Below, one piece after another: positions 17,452-27,152 of a stretch of DNA of 64,000 nt. A program made the position numbers and the translations under genes. The notes beneath the pieces are model-generated. The model was not told the DNA's origin, did not search any database, and was given only the letters and a program-made list of their open reading frames with translations. Origin of the DNA: a bacterium HR28 (lineage in GTDB: Bacteria > Chloroflexota > Chloroflexia > Thermomicrobiales > Thermomicrobiaceae). Location of the stretch: the NCBI GenBank assembly GCA_002898255.1, contig BEIE01000003.1:62001-126000 (forward strand), in the 5' to 3' direction. How positions within the stretch are numbered: the stretch's first letter is position 1; each line of letters starts with the position of its first letter.

Positions 17452-18525
17452 TCACTCTGTTACAACGTGTAGCCGCGACGGGTCAACCCCGATAGCGACA
17501 GTTTCTCCCACCGAGAAGACGCGCAAGCCAGAACCGGTTGGGACGTCAACCAGAATACTGACCTCGCCGTGCATCTGGACGCGGTAGGTGATCGTCGATC
17601 CCTTATAGACACGTTCCACGATCGTTCCTTGCCACTCAGCCGATTCGTCTTCTGCTGATCGGAGCGTCAACCAGTGAGGACGTACCACAAGGGCGACGGG
17701 TAAGCCCGCTGTGAGACCACGCACCGGAACCGTCAGACGACGCCCAGCGATCTCCAGGCATGCGCTGGTTGCATCAGCAGCACGAACAACGGCCGGAAGC
17801 ACGTTGGCCGCCCCGAGAAACTCAGCAACGAAACGTGTGCGCGGTCGCTCGTACAACTCCTCTGGTGTCCCGAGTTGCTCGATACGTCCGTGATTCATAA
17901 CAGCCACACGGTCGGACATGGTGAGCGCTTCCTCTTGGTCATGCGTCACGTAGATAAACGTGATGCCGACCTGTGTTTGGAGGCGCTTCAGCTCGAGTTG
18001 CATCTGCCGCCGCAGTTTCAAATCGAGCGCCCCAAGTGGCTCATCGAGCAAGAGGACAGCTGGCTCGATCACGAGCGACCGGGCGAGAGCAACTCGCTGC
18101 TGTTGTCCGCCGGAGAGCTGGCGTGGATAGCGATTCTCGAGCCCTTGGAGTGCCACAAGTTCGAGCATTTCGCGGACACGCCTCTGGATCGTCGTGCGGT
18201 CAACGCGACGTTCCCGCAAGCCATAAGCGATATTCTCGGCGACGGTAAGATGCGGGAACAGCGCGTAGTTCTGAAACACCATCGAGGTTGGACGCCGGTA
18301 CGGCGGGGTCCTCCCCATGGGCTGACCGCGGATGACGATCTCGCCACTGTCGGGGTGTTCGAAGCCGCCGATCAGGCGAAGCGTGGTGGTCTTGCCGCAG
18401 CCGGACGGTCCGAGCAAGGTTAAGAATGTGCCACGTTCGACGGCGAGGTCGACGCGGTCGACGGCGACGACCTCGCCGAAAGACTTCGTGACAGCGATCA
18501 GCTCGACGTCGTAACTCGCCGTCAT
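17452..18525 (-). CDS. ABC transporter ATP-binding protein, PotA type, copy 1
   Basis: 357 residues from ATG 18525; the longer frame upstream overlaps the binding-protein gene and lacks family residues. Walker [11 protein letters not shown] (about 39-48), ABC signature [15 protein letters not shown], Walker [13 protein letters not shown] and the switch histidine [11 protein letters not shown] are all intact. The C-terminal TOBE-like domain (about 260-357) is typical of PotA/MalK regulatory ends. It powers import by the adjacent permeases. No strong ribosome site is visible upstream of ATG 18525. Confidence 0.9.
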   Translation of the reverse strand: MTASYDVELIAVTKSFGEVVAVDRVDLAVERGTFLTLLGPSGCGKTTTLRLIGGFEHPDSGEIVIRGQPMGRTPPYRRPTSMVFQNYALFPHLTVAENIAYGLRERRVDRTTIQRRVREMLELVALQGLENRYPRQLSGGQQQRVALARSLVIEPAVLLLDEPLGALDLKLRRQMQLELKRLQTQVGITFIYVTHDQEEALTMSDRVAVMNHGRIEQLGTPEELYERPRTRFVAEFLGAANVLPAVVRAADATSACLEIAGRRLTVPVRGLTAGLPVALVVRPHWLTLRSAEDESAEWQGTIVERVYKGSTITYRVQMHGEVSILVDVPTGSGLRVFSVGETVAIGVDPSRLHVVTE

Positions 18526-18553
18526 GGCTGTATCAGTGGCGCGTTCGTTCCGC

Positions 18554-19738
18554 TCATGCCAGCTTAATCTCGTTCCAGAGTTCCGAGGCTTTCTGAAGTA
18601 CTGCAGCAGGAGCAAGGTCGCCAAGGATCAACTTGGCACCGGCCGGTGGTTCGAAGCGAGCGCGCTCCTCGGGTGGCAACTCCTCGCGAGCTGCCGCATT
18701 GACGGCATCGTAACGCATGCTCCGTAGCTGCAGAAGCTGGATGTCCGGTCGCAAGAGGAAGTCAATGAATTTGTGTGCGTTTTCGACGTTCTTCGCTGTT
18801 TTCGGGATAGCGAAGGTGTCGATGAAGATCAGCACACCTTCCTTGGGAACAGTCCAGCCAACAGGTGCGCCAAGGTCTTGTGCCATGCGCACACGTCCGT
18901 CAGTGAGCTGGCCAACCACCGCTTCCTTATTGACAAAGAGTTCCATCCCGTTCTGGTAATCCTTCCAATACTTGCGAACCAAGGGCTTCTGCTCGAGAAG
19001 CTTCTGTCGGATTTCGTCCCAACGAGTCGGTTGAATCGGGTCGTCTCCGATCATAAGTGCAGCGTAAGCGATCCGAGAGTACGCGTTGTCATGAAGGGCG
19101 ATCTGGCCTGCGTAGGATTGGTCCCACGTGACTGCCCAGGAGTCAGGTGGTACCGAGAAGACGTCAGTGCGGTAGGCCAGGGCGTAGAAGACACGATCAA
19201 AAGGAACCGCGTAGGTCTTACCGTCTTTCACGTAGTAGTCGAGGTTCTGATACTCTGGCATTAAGTTCCGATAGTTCGGGATCGCCGTCAAATCCAGCGG
19301 AGTGAGCAGATCCGCTGCCATGGCTCGCATGACATAGCTCGTGGATGGGATGAAAACGTCCCACGATTCACCTGCTTGGAGCTTAGCCCACCACTCATCA
19401 TTCGACGCATAGGCACCAAGATAGGTTACTTTGATCCCAGTCTCCTGCTCGAAGGCTGGGATAGCTTGCTCCTTGATCCATTTCTGGTACCAGCTGTAGA
19501 CAATCAGTTCGCCACCCGAACCGGTGATGACCGTCGGCGCTCCACTGGTCGCGGGGGTAGAAGTACCACCCGCGGTGCTGCTCTCGCTCGCCGTGGGCGT
19601 CGGACGAGTGGTCTCCTGTCCACAAGCGGAGAGCAGTGACCCGCTGACGAGACCGACCGAAATCCCCACCAACGCGCGTAAGAGCTGCCGCCGCGAGACC
19701 AATGTGCCGCTCGTCGCAGCTCGGTGTATCTCATTCAT
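18554..19738 (-). CDS. Extracellular solute-binding lipoprotein, PotD type, copy 1
   Basis: 394 residues from ATG 19738, which follows AAGGAGG eight bases upstream. The N-terminus has a twin-arginine-like SRRQLLRALVG and a lipobox SACG, then a Thr/Ser/Pro-rich linker, so it is probably a membrane-tethered lipoprotein exported folded. The mature part begins ELIVYSWYQKWIKEQAIPAFEQ, typical of the PotD/PotF fold that binds spermidine, putrescine or similar ligands. The start overlaps the GntR gene by eight bases, indicating one transcript GntR-potD-potA-potB-potC. The exact ligand cannot be read from sequence. Confidence 0.88.
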   Translation of the reverse strand: MNEIHRAATSGTLVSRRQLLRALVGISVGLVSGSLLSACGQETTRPTPTASESSTAGGTSTPATSGAPTVITGSGGELIVYSWYQKWIKEQAIPAFEQETGIKVTYLGAYASNDEWWAKLQAGESWDVFIPSTSYVMRAMAADLLTPLDLTAIPNYRNLMPEYQNLDYYVKDGKTYAVPFDRVFYALAYRTDVFSVPPDSWAVTWDQSYAGQIALHDNAYSRIAYAALMIGDDPIQPTRWDEIRQKLLEQKPLVRKYWKDYQNGMELFVNKEAVVGQLTDGRVRMAQDLGAPVGWTVPKEGVLIFIDTFAIPKTAKNVENAHKFIDFLLRPDIQLLQLRSMRYDAVNAAAREELPPEERARFEPPAGAKLILGDLAPAAVLQKASELWNEIKLA

Positions 19739-20447
19739 CTGTTCTCCCTCCTTCCTCACGTCGAACTTGGGTCGGAACCACCGGCGAAGTTTCTCCAAAG
19801 GAGGCAAGGAGCTTTGTACGGGCATCTAGCAGGTGGTCGCGGATCGCTGCTTCTGCACGTTCCGGCTCTCCACTTGCTAGGACCGCGAGAAGGTGAGAAT
19901 GCTCCTGCACAAGCAGTTGCGGATCCGGGTAGATTGATCCAAGCAAGATGACTGTGCGCGCGATCAGCGTCTCAAGCTGACGAAGCAACTGGGCGGTGAT
20001 CGGTCGCCGGCTTGCCACAGCGATAGCAGCGTGAAAGGCGGCATCGGCCTGCACGAGAGAGGCCCAATCACCGCGGCTTGCAGCGCCATCCATTCGCCTG
20101 AGGATGTCGTCGAGTTCCCGCCCGAGTTCCTCCGTAAACGCTTGTGCGACCGTGCGGAAGACCGGTGGCTCGAGTGCCAGACGCAGATCAAAGAGTTCCT
20201 CGACCATCGTCGCCGTCAGAGGTTGTACGACATAGCCGTGTCGTGGACGGACGCTAACGAACCCCTCGTGTGCGAGGCGCTGCAGCGCTTCGCGCACTGG
20301 TGCGCGACTGACACCAAGTTCGCGAGCCAGCTGCTCCTCGATGAGGCGCTGACCTGGCGGGAGTTGGCCGAGCAGAATAGCCTCACGCAATTGCTCTTCC
20401 ACGCGTTGTGACAATGTTGAGGTCGAGATCGCTCGTAGTCGACGCAC
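19731..20447 (-). CDS. GntR-family (FCD) transcriptional regulator of the adjacent ABC operon
   Basis: 238 residues from GTG 20447, with GGGAG ten bases upstream. The N-terminal winged helix (about residues 10-75; EEQLARELGVSRAPVREALQRLAHEGFV) is followed by an FCD ligand-binding domain (FDLRLALEP, DAAFHAAIA, EHSHLLAVLASGE). Histidines in the FCD part could bind a metal. GntR/FCD proteins are usually repressors released by a pathway metabolite. It is the first gene of the transporter operon, and a large inverted repeat sits at its transcription start, so autoregulation is likely. Confidence 0.88.
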   Translation of the reverse strand: MRRLRAISTSTLSQRVEEQLREAILLGQLPPGQRLIEEQLARELGVSRAPVREALQRLAHEGFVSVRPRHGYVVQPLTATMVEELFDLRLALEPPVFRTVAQAFTEELGRELDDILRRMDGAASRGDWASLVQADAAFHAAIAVASRRPITAQLLRQLETLIARTVILLGSIYPDPQLLVQEHSHLLAVLASGEPERAEAAIRDHLLDARTKLLASFGETSPVVPTQVRREEGGRTDE

Positions 20448-20473
20448 GGTCGGTGGATCTCCCGGTCATGAAT

Positions 20474-20543
20474 GCCGTGGCCCGTCGATCGTCGACAGTC
20501 GACGGACCACGGCCAGCGTACGTGCCGACGCATTCGCCGTCAA
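20474..20543 (-). promoter_or_regulatory. Promoter and operator of the GntR-pot operon
   Basis: On the minus strand TTGACG (20543-20538) and TACGCT (20520-20515) are spaced by 17 bases. The expected start, near 20508, falls inside a large inverted repeat: GCCGTGGCCCGTCGA (20474-20488) against TCGACGGACCACGGC (20499-20513), 14 of 15 pairs with a 10-base centre that itself contains GTCGAC. The position overlapping +1 fits a repressor operator; in RNA it would be a strong leader hairpin. The remaining gap to 21007 shows only a lone TATACT (20956-20961) that could serve the + strand gene, without a convincing -35. Confidence 0.65.
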
Positions 20544-21007
20544 GAGGAGCGATGGGACAACCAAGTAAGGCGCGACCTTGCGGTTCCAGGAGGATCCGAC
20601 CGAAACGATGCTGATTCGCCTCGTCAGCGCCCTACGTCCGTGAGCAGTGCACAGTGCGGAACCGAACCCCTTTTGTCCGCGTTTTCTCTGGAGACGGAAG
20701 ACGTAACGGATCGATGTATCTGGTACCTTGGTGATAGCAGATGGTTGACGGCAGAGAGGCGAGTGGCCGCCCTGTTGGTAGAAGTCGAGGACTCCCGCGC
20801 CCGACGGAAGGCGCGACGAAAGAGTAGTACTGGTATCGGTTCCGGAGGCCTCGTGATCATGGGCGCTTCTCATAAGCCGATTGGCCAGATCTCAGGGCTC
20901 TCAGTGAGAGCCATCAGCGGTGTGAGATTCGCCGGCGCTTATAGAGGCGTCCTGCTATACTCCAGCGTCGGCGCGCCGCGAGGCGTGAGGAGGGGACGAA
21001 CGAACGA

Positions 21008-21994
21008 GTGCGACGCGTCGTCATTGGTGTTCTGATCAGCATCGTATTTCTCTATCTCGCGCTGCGTGGCCAGGACTTCGCGGCACTTTTCGCTGCGCTT
21101 CGGGCGGCCAATTATTGGTGGCTAATCCCTGCGATCCTTGTGTACTTCTTGGCAACTGCCATACGGGCGATACGCTGGTCGGTGCTGCTTCGCCCTGTGT
21201 GTCGAGCATCCTGGCGGGATCTTTTCCCAATCGTGGCCATCGGATACATGGCGAACAATATCTTGCCCTTCCGGACCGGTGAGGTCGTCCGGGCGTATGC
21301 GCTCTCACAGCGTTTTCGGACGAGCAAGACAGCAACGCTTGCCACCATTGTCATCGAGCGCTTACTCGATGGCTTGACGATGCTTGCTTTTATCCTCGTC
21401 GCCTCGGTTGCAGTGGCACTGAACTCAGCGCTGCGGCACGTCGCGCTAGTTGCGGCTGGAATCTTCCTACCCACGCTGGCCCTCGCGCTTGTCGCTGCGC
21501 GATCGGGGCGCACCGTGGAGCTCGTTGAGCGAACCACCAAACTGATTCCGCTGCGGTTTCGCCCTCGGGTTGACCGGATGTTCCGCTCCGGTTTCGACGG
21601 TATCGGTGCACTTCGACACGGACCGACGCTCAGGACAGCAGCCGTGCTTTCGATTGTTGCGTGGTTGGCCGAAGCGGCGATGTACGGGTTGATTGCTCGC
21701 GGTTTCGGACTGGACCTCTCGGCAGCGCTTGTGCTGCTCGCCACGGCGGTTGCGAACCTCGCCACTCTCATTCCATCATCTCCTGGGTATGTGGGACCGT
21801 TCGAAGCCGGAATCCTCCTAGCACTCTCCGGGCTTGCTGGACTGCCGCGTGCGGCGGTTTTCTCCTATGCCATCGTATTGCATGGGGCTCTCTACCTCCC
21901 GATCACGCTCGTCGGTCTTGCCTTCTGGTGGCAGCATCAGCTGAGCTGGTCGGTCATTCGCCGGACTCGGGTGGAGGAGGCTCCAGGATCGTGA
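21008..21994 (+). CDS. Lysylphosphatidylglycerol synthetase/UPF0104-type flippase-like membrane protein
   Basis: 328 residues from GTG 21008, with a purine-rich GAGGAGGGG a little far upstream. It has about eight transmembrane helices and the family signatures RAIRWSVLLRP, NNILPFRTGEVVRAY and SSPGYVGPFEAG, typical of the LPG_synthase_TM domain (UPF0104) that lacks the aminoacyltransferase part of MprF. Members are thought to flip or transport lipids. The stop overlaps the GTG of uppP (GTGA), so the pair probably acts in envelope lipid metabolism. Confidence 0.85.
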   Translation: MRRVVIGVLISIVFLYLALRGQDFAALFAALRAANYWWLIPAILVYFLATAIRAIRWSVLLRPVCRASWRDLFPIVAIGYMANNILPFRTGEVVRAYALSQRFRTSKTATLATIVIERLLDGLTMLAFILVASVAVALNSALRHVALVAAGIFLPTLALALVAARSGRTVELVERTTKLIPLRFRPRVDRMFRSGFDGIGALRHGPTLRTAAVLSIVAWLAEAAMYGLIARGFGLDLSAALVLLATAVANLATLIPSSPGYVGPFEAGILLALSGLAGLPRAAVFSYAIVLHGALYLPITLVGLAFWWQHQLSWSVIRRTRVEEAPGS

Positions 21995-22824
21995 ATGCGT
22001 GGCAGGCCCTCATCCTTGGGGTGGTGCAGGGACTGACAGAGTTTCTGCCTATCAGCAGCTCGGCGCATCTGATTATCGTGCCATGGGTGCTTGGTTGGTC
22101 CGAGCCGGGACTCGCCTTCAACGTTGCACTCCATTTGGGTACCTTGGTTGCCGTGTTGGCGTACTTCTGGAGAGATTTTCTCTACCTGGCGCAAGGTTGG
22201 ATGCGCGATACTTTGGCGGGCTCATTCCTTCGTTCGTCAGAGAGTCGTCTGGGGTGGGCGATTCTTCTTGGCTCGGTTCCTGCCGGTGTTGCGGGCTTTC
22301 TCGGTAATGACGCCATCGACCAGTTCTTCCATGCTGGGGGTGGGGGTGAAACAGCCATTGCATTGAGTGCCATTCTCCTCATTCTTCTGGGTGGGTTACT
22401 CTGGTTGGCCGAACGGCGGGCAAACCACTGCCGGACACTCTCCCAGCTCTCCCTTCGTGATGGACTACTCGTTGGGCTTGCTCAGATGTTTGCCCTGCTT
22501 CCTGGTGTCTCTCGATCGGGAAGTACGATCACTGCTGGCCTTTTCCTCGGCTTCGAACGTGCTGCAGCAGCGCGTTTCTCATTTCTTCTTGGTACTCCGG
22601 CCATCGCCGGAGCTGGTCTGCTTGAGGGGATTCATCTCCTTCAGACCGGGTTGCCTCGGGAGGAACTCGTTCCATTTGTGGTCGGGATGCTCAGTGCTGG
22701 GCTGACAGGATTTGCTGCGATCTGGTTTCTTCTGCGCTTTTTGCAGCGCTACAGCACTGGTGTGTTTGTTGCCTATCGGTTCATTCTCGGAGGAGCCATT
22801 TTGCTCTGGATCGTGTTGCGCTGA
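21991..22824 (+). CDS. uppP: Undecaprenyl-diphosphatase
   Basis: 277 residues from GTG 21991, preceded by GGAGGAGG. Translational coupling to the upstream gene is likely. The BacA/UppP signatures are present: GVVQGLTEFLPISSSAHL near the N-terminus and LLPGVSRSGSTITAGLFLG (about 165-185), which hold the catalytic Glu, Ser and Arg. The enzyme dephosphorylates undecaprenyl diphosphate to recycle the lipid carrier for peptidoglycan synthesis, and extra copies confer bacitracin resistance. About seven or eight membrane helices are visible. The length is normal. Confidence 0.95.
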   Translation: MNAWQALILGVVQGLTEFLPISSSAHLIIVPWVLGWSEPGLAFNVALHLGTLVAVLAYFWRDFLYLAQGWMRDTLAGSFLRSSESRLGWAILLGSVPAGVAGFLGNDAIDQFFHAGGGGETAIALSAILLILLGGLLWLAERRANHCRTLSQLSLRDGLLVGLAQMFALLPGVSRSGSTITAGLFLGFERAAAARFSFLLGTPAIAGAGLLEGIHLLQTGLPREELVPFVVGMLSAGLTGFAAIWFLLRFLQRYSTGVFVAYRFILGGAILLWIVLR

Positions 22825-23381
22825 ACTCGCGGATCACCCGGGTAGCAGGAACCGCAGTGATCCTTTCAGCCTTGATCCAAGGTAGCTAAGGACACCTGTG
22901 GTGTCCCTAATTGCGCTTCACGGGCTCTGGGGTGGCGTGAAGAGACACTGTTTTGAGTGATCATCAGCGTTGCCAGCCTTGATGCACCTCGGACAGCGAC
23001 CAGGACGCGGAATCTTTGAATGGATAGCGGTGTGTGTCCGCCGTCGGCTGCGCAGTCGACGGGCTCTCACTTCTCGGTCGCAGGTTCGAGAGGAGCCAGT
23101 TTACCAGAAAACCGATCGTGAGAAATGTGGCCGCGAGGAGTGCAGTGTGATGCGGCTATCGTCAAGGCTTCATCTGAACTCCACCATTTCTTCTTCCAAC
23201 CGCGCCAAACCTAGCTCTCATCAAAAGGACATACACCACCAGCGGTAGGTCTCTTGTACCGCTGGGTGAGATGTCAAGAACACGGCTCAAGGACGCGAGA
23301 CGAACGTCAGCGCGCGAATGTTCATGGGTGTAGTCTCGAGAATGCGCTCGCGTGGTACCAGGTAACCGGTAGCTGCGTGTA
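22825..23381. other. Non-coding gap between convergent genes, with three hairpins
   Basis: No convincing gene in these 557 bases; a 92-codon open frame at 22970-23248 has no ribosome site or family resemblance. Three inverted repeats are visible. GGACACC-tgt-GGTGTCC (22890-22906) and CTTCACG/CGTGAAG (22916-22942) lie after uppP. CCAGCGGTA/TACCGCTGG with a 9-base loop (23239-23265) lies beyond the end of the CsaA gene. They may be weak terminators for the two convergent genes; none has a strong U tract. Confidence 0.5.
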
Positions 23382-23726
23382 CTAGGCGATTGGACTCCCC
23401 AGCTCAGCCGCATCATCGGGTTGAAGCAATATCACCCGGCCGTCTGGTTGGATAGCCCCAAGCACCAGGACTTCGGAAGGAAACCCAGCAACGCGACGTA
23501 CCGGGAGATTGACAACGGCGACGACCAAACGGCCGAGCAAGTCTTCTGGTTCATACCAGGGGCGGATGGCTGCTGAGGAACGCTTAATTCCCAAGGGACC
23601 GAAGTCAATGGTGAGCTTATAGGACGGCTTACGGGCCTCAGGGAAAGGCTCGACACCGATGATGCGGCCGACGCGCATGTCTACCTGCTGGAAGATTGTG
23701 ATATCGATTTGGGGACGTGCCTCCAT
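23382..23726 (-). CDS. csaA: CsaA-like tRNA-binding domain protein
   Basis: 114 residues from ATG 23726, with AAGGAGG four bases upstream. The longer frame upstream reads into the promoter side of the NUDIX gene. The OB-fold tRNA-binding core is seen: FQQVDMRVGRIIGVEPFPEARKP, YKLTIDFG, and SSAAIRPWYEPEDLLGRLVVAVVNLP. In CsaA this is a stand-alone dimer with export-chaperone-like activity; the same fold ends MetRS. The length of about 110 is typical. It overlaps nothing and is divergent from the NUDIX gene. Confidence 0.9.
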   Translation of the reverse strand: MEARPQIDITIFQQVDMRVGRIIGVEPFPEARKPSYKLTIDFGPLGIKRSSAAIRPWYEPEDLLGRLVVAVVNLPVRRVAGFPSEVLVLGAIQPDGRVILLQPDDAAELGSPIA

Positions 23727-23801
23727 CGCTCCTCCTTCCACCGCGATCCGAAGCGTACCATTCAGGTGAATGGCTTCGCGTTTGGGAGATGGTGTTGTAC
23801 G

Positions 23802-24527
23802 ATGGCTGGCACGACTGATCCGCAGGGAGAGCTTTTCGATGTGCTCACTCCTGAAGGGGAGCGAACCGGACTCACCGTAACACGAGGTGTTGCCCATCGG
23901 TCGGGTTTATGGCATGCGGCGTTCCATCTCTGGGTTGCCTGGCGCGAGGGCGCGGAGATATTCGTTCTGCTCCAGCGCCGGAGTCTGACCAAGGACACCA
24001 TGGCCGGTCGGATTGACGTGAGTGTCGGCGGCCATTTTCGCGCTGGGGAATACGATCCACAACGCCTTCGGCAAGGGGCTGACCGCGAGCCAGTCCTGCG
24101 GGAACTCTACGAAGAGCTCGGACTCCAAGCTGACCCGCGTGATTTGCGTTGGGTTGGAACTCGCTGGTCACAGCATCAGGAGCAGAACACAGAGGATTAT
24201 GAGATTCAGGAGCTCTTCCTGTGGCTCTTACCTGCGCCACCACACACGCTCATGCCCGATCCGCAGGAGGTGGCGCAGGTGTTGGCTGTCCCATTGGCTG
24301 TGCTCGCTGACCTGCTCACTGGTGCCCTCCCAAGCGCTGAAGCACGTGTGCTCTGGGATGGAACGGGGAGGATGCCCGCGGACTCGAAGACCGTGGTAAC
24401 CTTGGCCGACCTTGTGCCAGGGCGACGAGCATACTGGCGGGCAATGCTCAAGCTGATTGAGTCGGCGGTCCTGGGTCGACCACTGGCGGTACTGACGCTC
24501 CGCAGTCGTGGAGCGGACGAGGAGTAA
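23802..24527 (+). CDS. NUDIX hydrolase (YfcD/IPP isomerase-like)
   Basis: 241 residues from ATG 23802, with GGGAG twelve bases upstream. The start of the domain, ELFDVLTPEGERTGLTVTRG...HRSGLWHAAFHLWV, is the typical opening of the isopentenyl-diphosphate isomerase-like NUDIX group. The Nudix box is GGHFRAGE ... REPVLRELYEELGL, with an insertion between its two halves but all the acidic metal ligands (REL-EE-GL) kept. The C-terminal 80 residues (DLVPGRRAYWRAML) are longer than in many members. The substrate is unknown. It lies six bases upstream of the ADP-ribosylglycohydrolase; the pairing suggests ADP-ribose or nucleotide-derivative clean-up, which is inference. Confidence 0.85.
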   Translation: MAGTTDPQGELFDVLTPEGERTGLTVTRGVAHRSGLWHAAFHLWVAWREGAEIFVLLQRRSLTKDTMAGRIDVSVGGHFRAGEYDPQRLRQGADREPVLRELYEELGLQADPRDLRWVGTRWSQHQEQNTEDYEIQELFLWLLPAPPHTLMPDPQEVAQVLAVPLAVLADLLTGALPSAEARVLWDGTGRMPADSKTVVTLADLVPGRRAYWRAMLKLIESAVLGRPLAVLTLRSRGADEE

Positions 24528-24532
24528 CGCTC

Positions 24533-25483
24533 ATGAATGAGCAACTGCGGGATCGTTTTCGCGGCTGCCTCTTGGGCCTCGCCGTCGGAGATGCACTCGG
24601 TGCAACGGTCGAATTCATGAGTTCCGCCGAGATTCAGCAGCGCTTTGGAGTCCACCGGGACATCATCGGTGGTGGTTGGCTGCGCCTGAAGCCTGGTGAG
24701 CATACGGACGACACAGACATGACCCTCTGCGTCGCACGCAGCATTGTCGCGTGCGGGAGGGTTGAACCGGCCGACATCGCGCAACGCTTCGTCGCCTGGC
24801 TCGCGACCGGCCCCAAAGACGTGGGAGGGACGGTGCGACAGGCCCTGGACCTGATTGCCCGTGGGGTCACGTGGCGCGAAGCCGGCCAACGTGTCTGGGA
24901 GCAACGTGGAGAGCACGGTGCCGGGAATGGCTCGCTCATGCGCACCGCACCTATTGCGCTCTTCCATGCCTGGCGGCCCGATGAACTGATCGCAGACAGC
25001 TTGGCGGTCTCTCAGATCACGCATGCGCATCCTGTTGCCTCCTGGTCCTGTGTGGCGCTTGGTCAAGCAATTGCTGCTGCCCTGAGGTCACGGGTGGGTA
25101 CCCCAACCGTCTCGCTTTTGGAACAGGCGGCGGTCGTAGCGGAACCGCGTGTCGCCGAGGCGGTGCGCGAGGCAATGCTCCGGTGGCCAGAGGAACTTCC
25201 GTCAAAAGGGTTCGTGCTGCATACCCTCCAGCTTGCCCTGACTGCCGTCTATCGGACAAACTCCTTCGAGGATGCTGTTGTCCGCGTGGTGAACCGCGGT
25301 GGAGACGCCGATACGGCCGGTGCGGTGACCGGGGCCTTGGCCGGGGCGCTGTATGGCGCCAAAGCGATTCCCGAGCGCTGGCTTACAGTCCTGCGAGCGC
25401 GCGAGGAGCTGGAGCATTTGGCTGACCAGCTCCTCGCTCTCGCGCTTCCGAGAGAGATAGGAACAAGTGCTCAGTCGATATAG
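24533..25483 (+). CDS. ADP-ribosylglycohydrolase family protein
   Basis: 316 residues from ATG 24533, with GAGGAG eight bases upstream. The ARH/DraG family metal ligands are clear: [14 protein letters not shown] at the N-terminus, [12 protein letters not shown] (about 61-72) for one Mg site and [21 protein letters not shown] (about 262-282) for the other. These enzymes remove ADP-ribose from proteins such as dinitrogenase reductase, or from small molecules. The last 13 bases overlap the end of the convergent malate synthase. It probably forms a unit with the NUDIX gene just upstream. Confidence 0.92.
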   Translation: MNEQLRDRFRGCLLGLAVGDALGATVEFMSSAEIQQRFGVHRDIIGGGWLRLKPGEHTDDTDMTLCVARSIVACGRVEPADIAQRFVAWLATGPKDVGGTVRQALDLIARGVTWREAGQRVWEQRGEHGAGNGSLMRTAPIALFHAWRPDELIADSLAVSQITHAHPVASWSCVALGQAIAAALRSRVGTPTVSLLEQAAVVAEPRVAEAVREAMLRWPEELPSKGFVLHTLQLALTAVYRTNSFEDAVVRVVNRGGDADTAGAVTGALAGALYGAKAIPERWLTVLRAREELEHLADQLLALALPREIGTSAQSI

Positions 25484-27042
25484 TCGTAGGCAATATATGT
25501 GAGGAACTCGGTGAATTCGTCAGCGAGTACGAGCCGATCAAGGATCTCCCGAGCTTCGCGGAGGCGCCCATTTTGCTCACCGCCAAGCTTGGCAAGTTCT
25601 TCGTCACGGATTTGGGCGTAGAGTTCGGACGTGACCGGGCGCCCATCCGCCAGCAGTGCGCCATGATAACGCCACTGCCAGAGTTGTGCGCGTGAGATCT
25701 CGGCGGTCGCGGTGTCCTCCATCAGGTTAAAGATTGCGGCCGCGCCCTGTCCACGCAGCCAGTTGTCAAGATACTGGAGAGCCACGCTCACGTTGTTGCG
25801 GAGGCCGCCTTCGGTGATCTGACCGCCAGGGACACGCACATCGAGGAGATCGCGCGCCGTGACGCGGACGTCCTCGCGAAGGCGATCCTTCTGGTGCGGT
25901 TTTTCGCCGAGCACGCGATCGAAGACCTCCATGGCGATAGGAACCAGGTCAGGGTGGGCGACCCAAGTTCCGTCGAAGCCATCATTGGCCTCGCGTTCCT
26001 TGTCCTCGCGGACCTTGGCCAAGGCGACTTCATTCACTTGTGGATCGCGGCGGCTGGGGATGAAGGCGGCCATTCCACCGATGGCATGAGCACCCCGCCG
26101 GTGACAGGTACGGACCAGCAGTTCGGTATAGGCGCGCATAAAGGGGACTGTCATCGTCACCTGGGCACGATCCGGAAGCAGGAATTCGCGGTGGCGTCGG
26201 AACTTCTTGATCACGCTGAAGATGTAGTCCCATCGGCCAGCGTTGAGTCCTGCGGCGTGGTCACGGAGTTCCCAGAGAATCTCGTCCATTTCAAAGGCAG
26301 CCAGGATTGTTTCGATCAGGACGGTCGCGCGAATCGTGCCACGCGGTATACCAAGGCGGTCTTGGGCGAAGTTAAAGACATCGTTCCAGAGGCGCGCTTC
26401 GAGATGGCTCTCAAGTTTTGGTAGGTAGAAGTAGGGGCCGGTGCCTCGTTCCAGGAGTTCGTGGGCGTTATGGAAGAAGTAGAGACCGAAGTCGAAGAGG
26501 CTGGCTGAAATCGGCTCGCCGTCGACCAAGACATGTCGCTCGACGAGATGCCAGCCGCGTGGGCGGACGAGGAGCGTGGCGGTTCGTTCAGCAAGGCGGT
26601 AGATCCGTCCATCAGGACTCTCAAAGCTGATCGTCCGACGGACGGCATCACGGAGATTGATTTGCCCTTGGATGACATTCGCCCAGGTTGGTGAGAGAGC
26701 GTCCTCAAAGTCGGCCATAAAGACGCGGGCACCGGAGTTGAGCGCGTTGATCATCATTTTCCGGTCCACGGGACCGGTGATCTCGACCCGTCGATCCTGC
26801 AGATCAGGCGGAGCCGGTGCGACCTGCCATTCACTGTCCCGGATGTGGGCCGTCTCGGGAAGGAAGTCAGGAAAGTGCCCAGCATCGATCGCCTGCTGGC
26901 GCTCGACCCGCCGCTGCAGAAGTTCAAGGCGGCGGGGGTTGAATTCACGGTGGAGCGCGGCGACGAAGTCGAGTGCTGGCTCGGTGAGGATTTCGGCGAA
27001 CTCGGCAGTTACCGGGCCGACGATACGGATTTCTCCTCCCAT
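25471..27042 (-). CDS. aceB: Malate synthase A
   Basis: 523 residues from ATG 27042, with GGGAGG seven bases upstream. It condenses glyoxylate with acetyl-CoA to malate. The A-type signatures are present: [28 protein letters not shown] near residue 100, [18 protein letters not shown], and the catalytic segment [42 protein letters not shown]. The length is typical of the A form (about 530), not the 720-residue G form. It follows isocitrate lyase by 110 bases, completing the glyoxylate shunt, which lets the cell grow on acetate or fatty acids. Confidence 0.96.
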   Translation of the reverse strand: MGGEIRIVGPVTAEFAEILTEPALDFVAALHREFNPRRLELLQRRVERQQAIDAGHFPDFLPETAHIRDSEWQVAPAPPDLQDRRVEITGPVDRKMMINALNSGARVFMADFEDALSPTWANVIQGQINLRDAVRRTISFESPDGRIYRLAERTATLLVRPRGWHLVERHVLVDGEPISASLFDFGLYFFHNAHELLERGTGPYFYLPKLESHLEARLWNDVFNFAQDRLGIPRGTIRATVLIETILAAFEMDEILWELRDHAAGLNAGRWDYIFSVIKKFRRHREFLLPDRAQVTMTVPFMRAYTELLVRTCHRRGAHAIGGMAAFIPSRRDPQVNEVALAKVREDKEREANDGFDGTWVAHPDLVPIAMEVFDRVLGEKPHQKDRLREDVRVTARDLLDVRVPGGQITEGGLRNNVSVALQYLDNWLRGQGAAAIFNLMEDTATAEISRAQLWQWRYHGALLADGRPVTSELYAQIRDEELAKLGGEQNGRLREAREILDRLVLADEFTEFLTYIAYDYID

Positions 27043-27100
27043 CAGGTTGCCTCCCTCACCTGATCACCGCACGACACGCTCGCGGTTAGTGTAACGAAAT

Positions 27101-27142
27101 GACGCCGGGATGCGGAGAGAGCTCTCTCCACATCCCGGCGTC
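27101..27142. repeat. Long perfect-type hairpin between isocitrate lyase and malate synthase
   Basis: The 42 bases fold on themselves: GACGCCGGGATG (27101-27112) with CATCCCGGCGTC (27131-27142), then one C-A mismatch, then GGAGAGAG with CTCTCTCC at the centre. This gives 20 pairs and almost no loop. On the operon strand it is followed by ATTTCGTT, a weak U-rich tail. It starts 11 bases past the isocitrate lyase stop. It may be a partial terminator or an mRNA-stabilising hairpin that lowers aceB relative to aceA. Confidence 0.7.
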
Positions 27143-27152
27143 AGCGGTTGCT

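Noticed and set aside
22970-23248. Open frame of 92 codons on the + strand
   Set aside because: No ribosome site, atypical basic composition and no family match; it lies in a gap between convergent genes.
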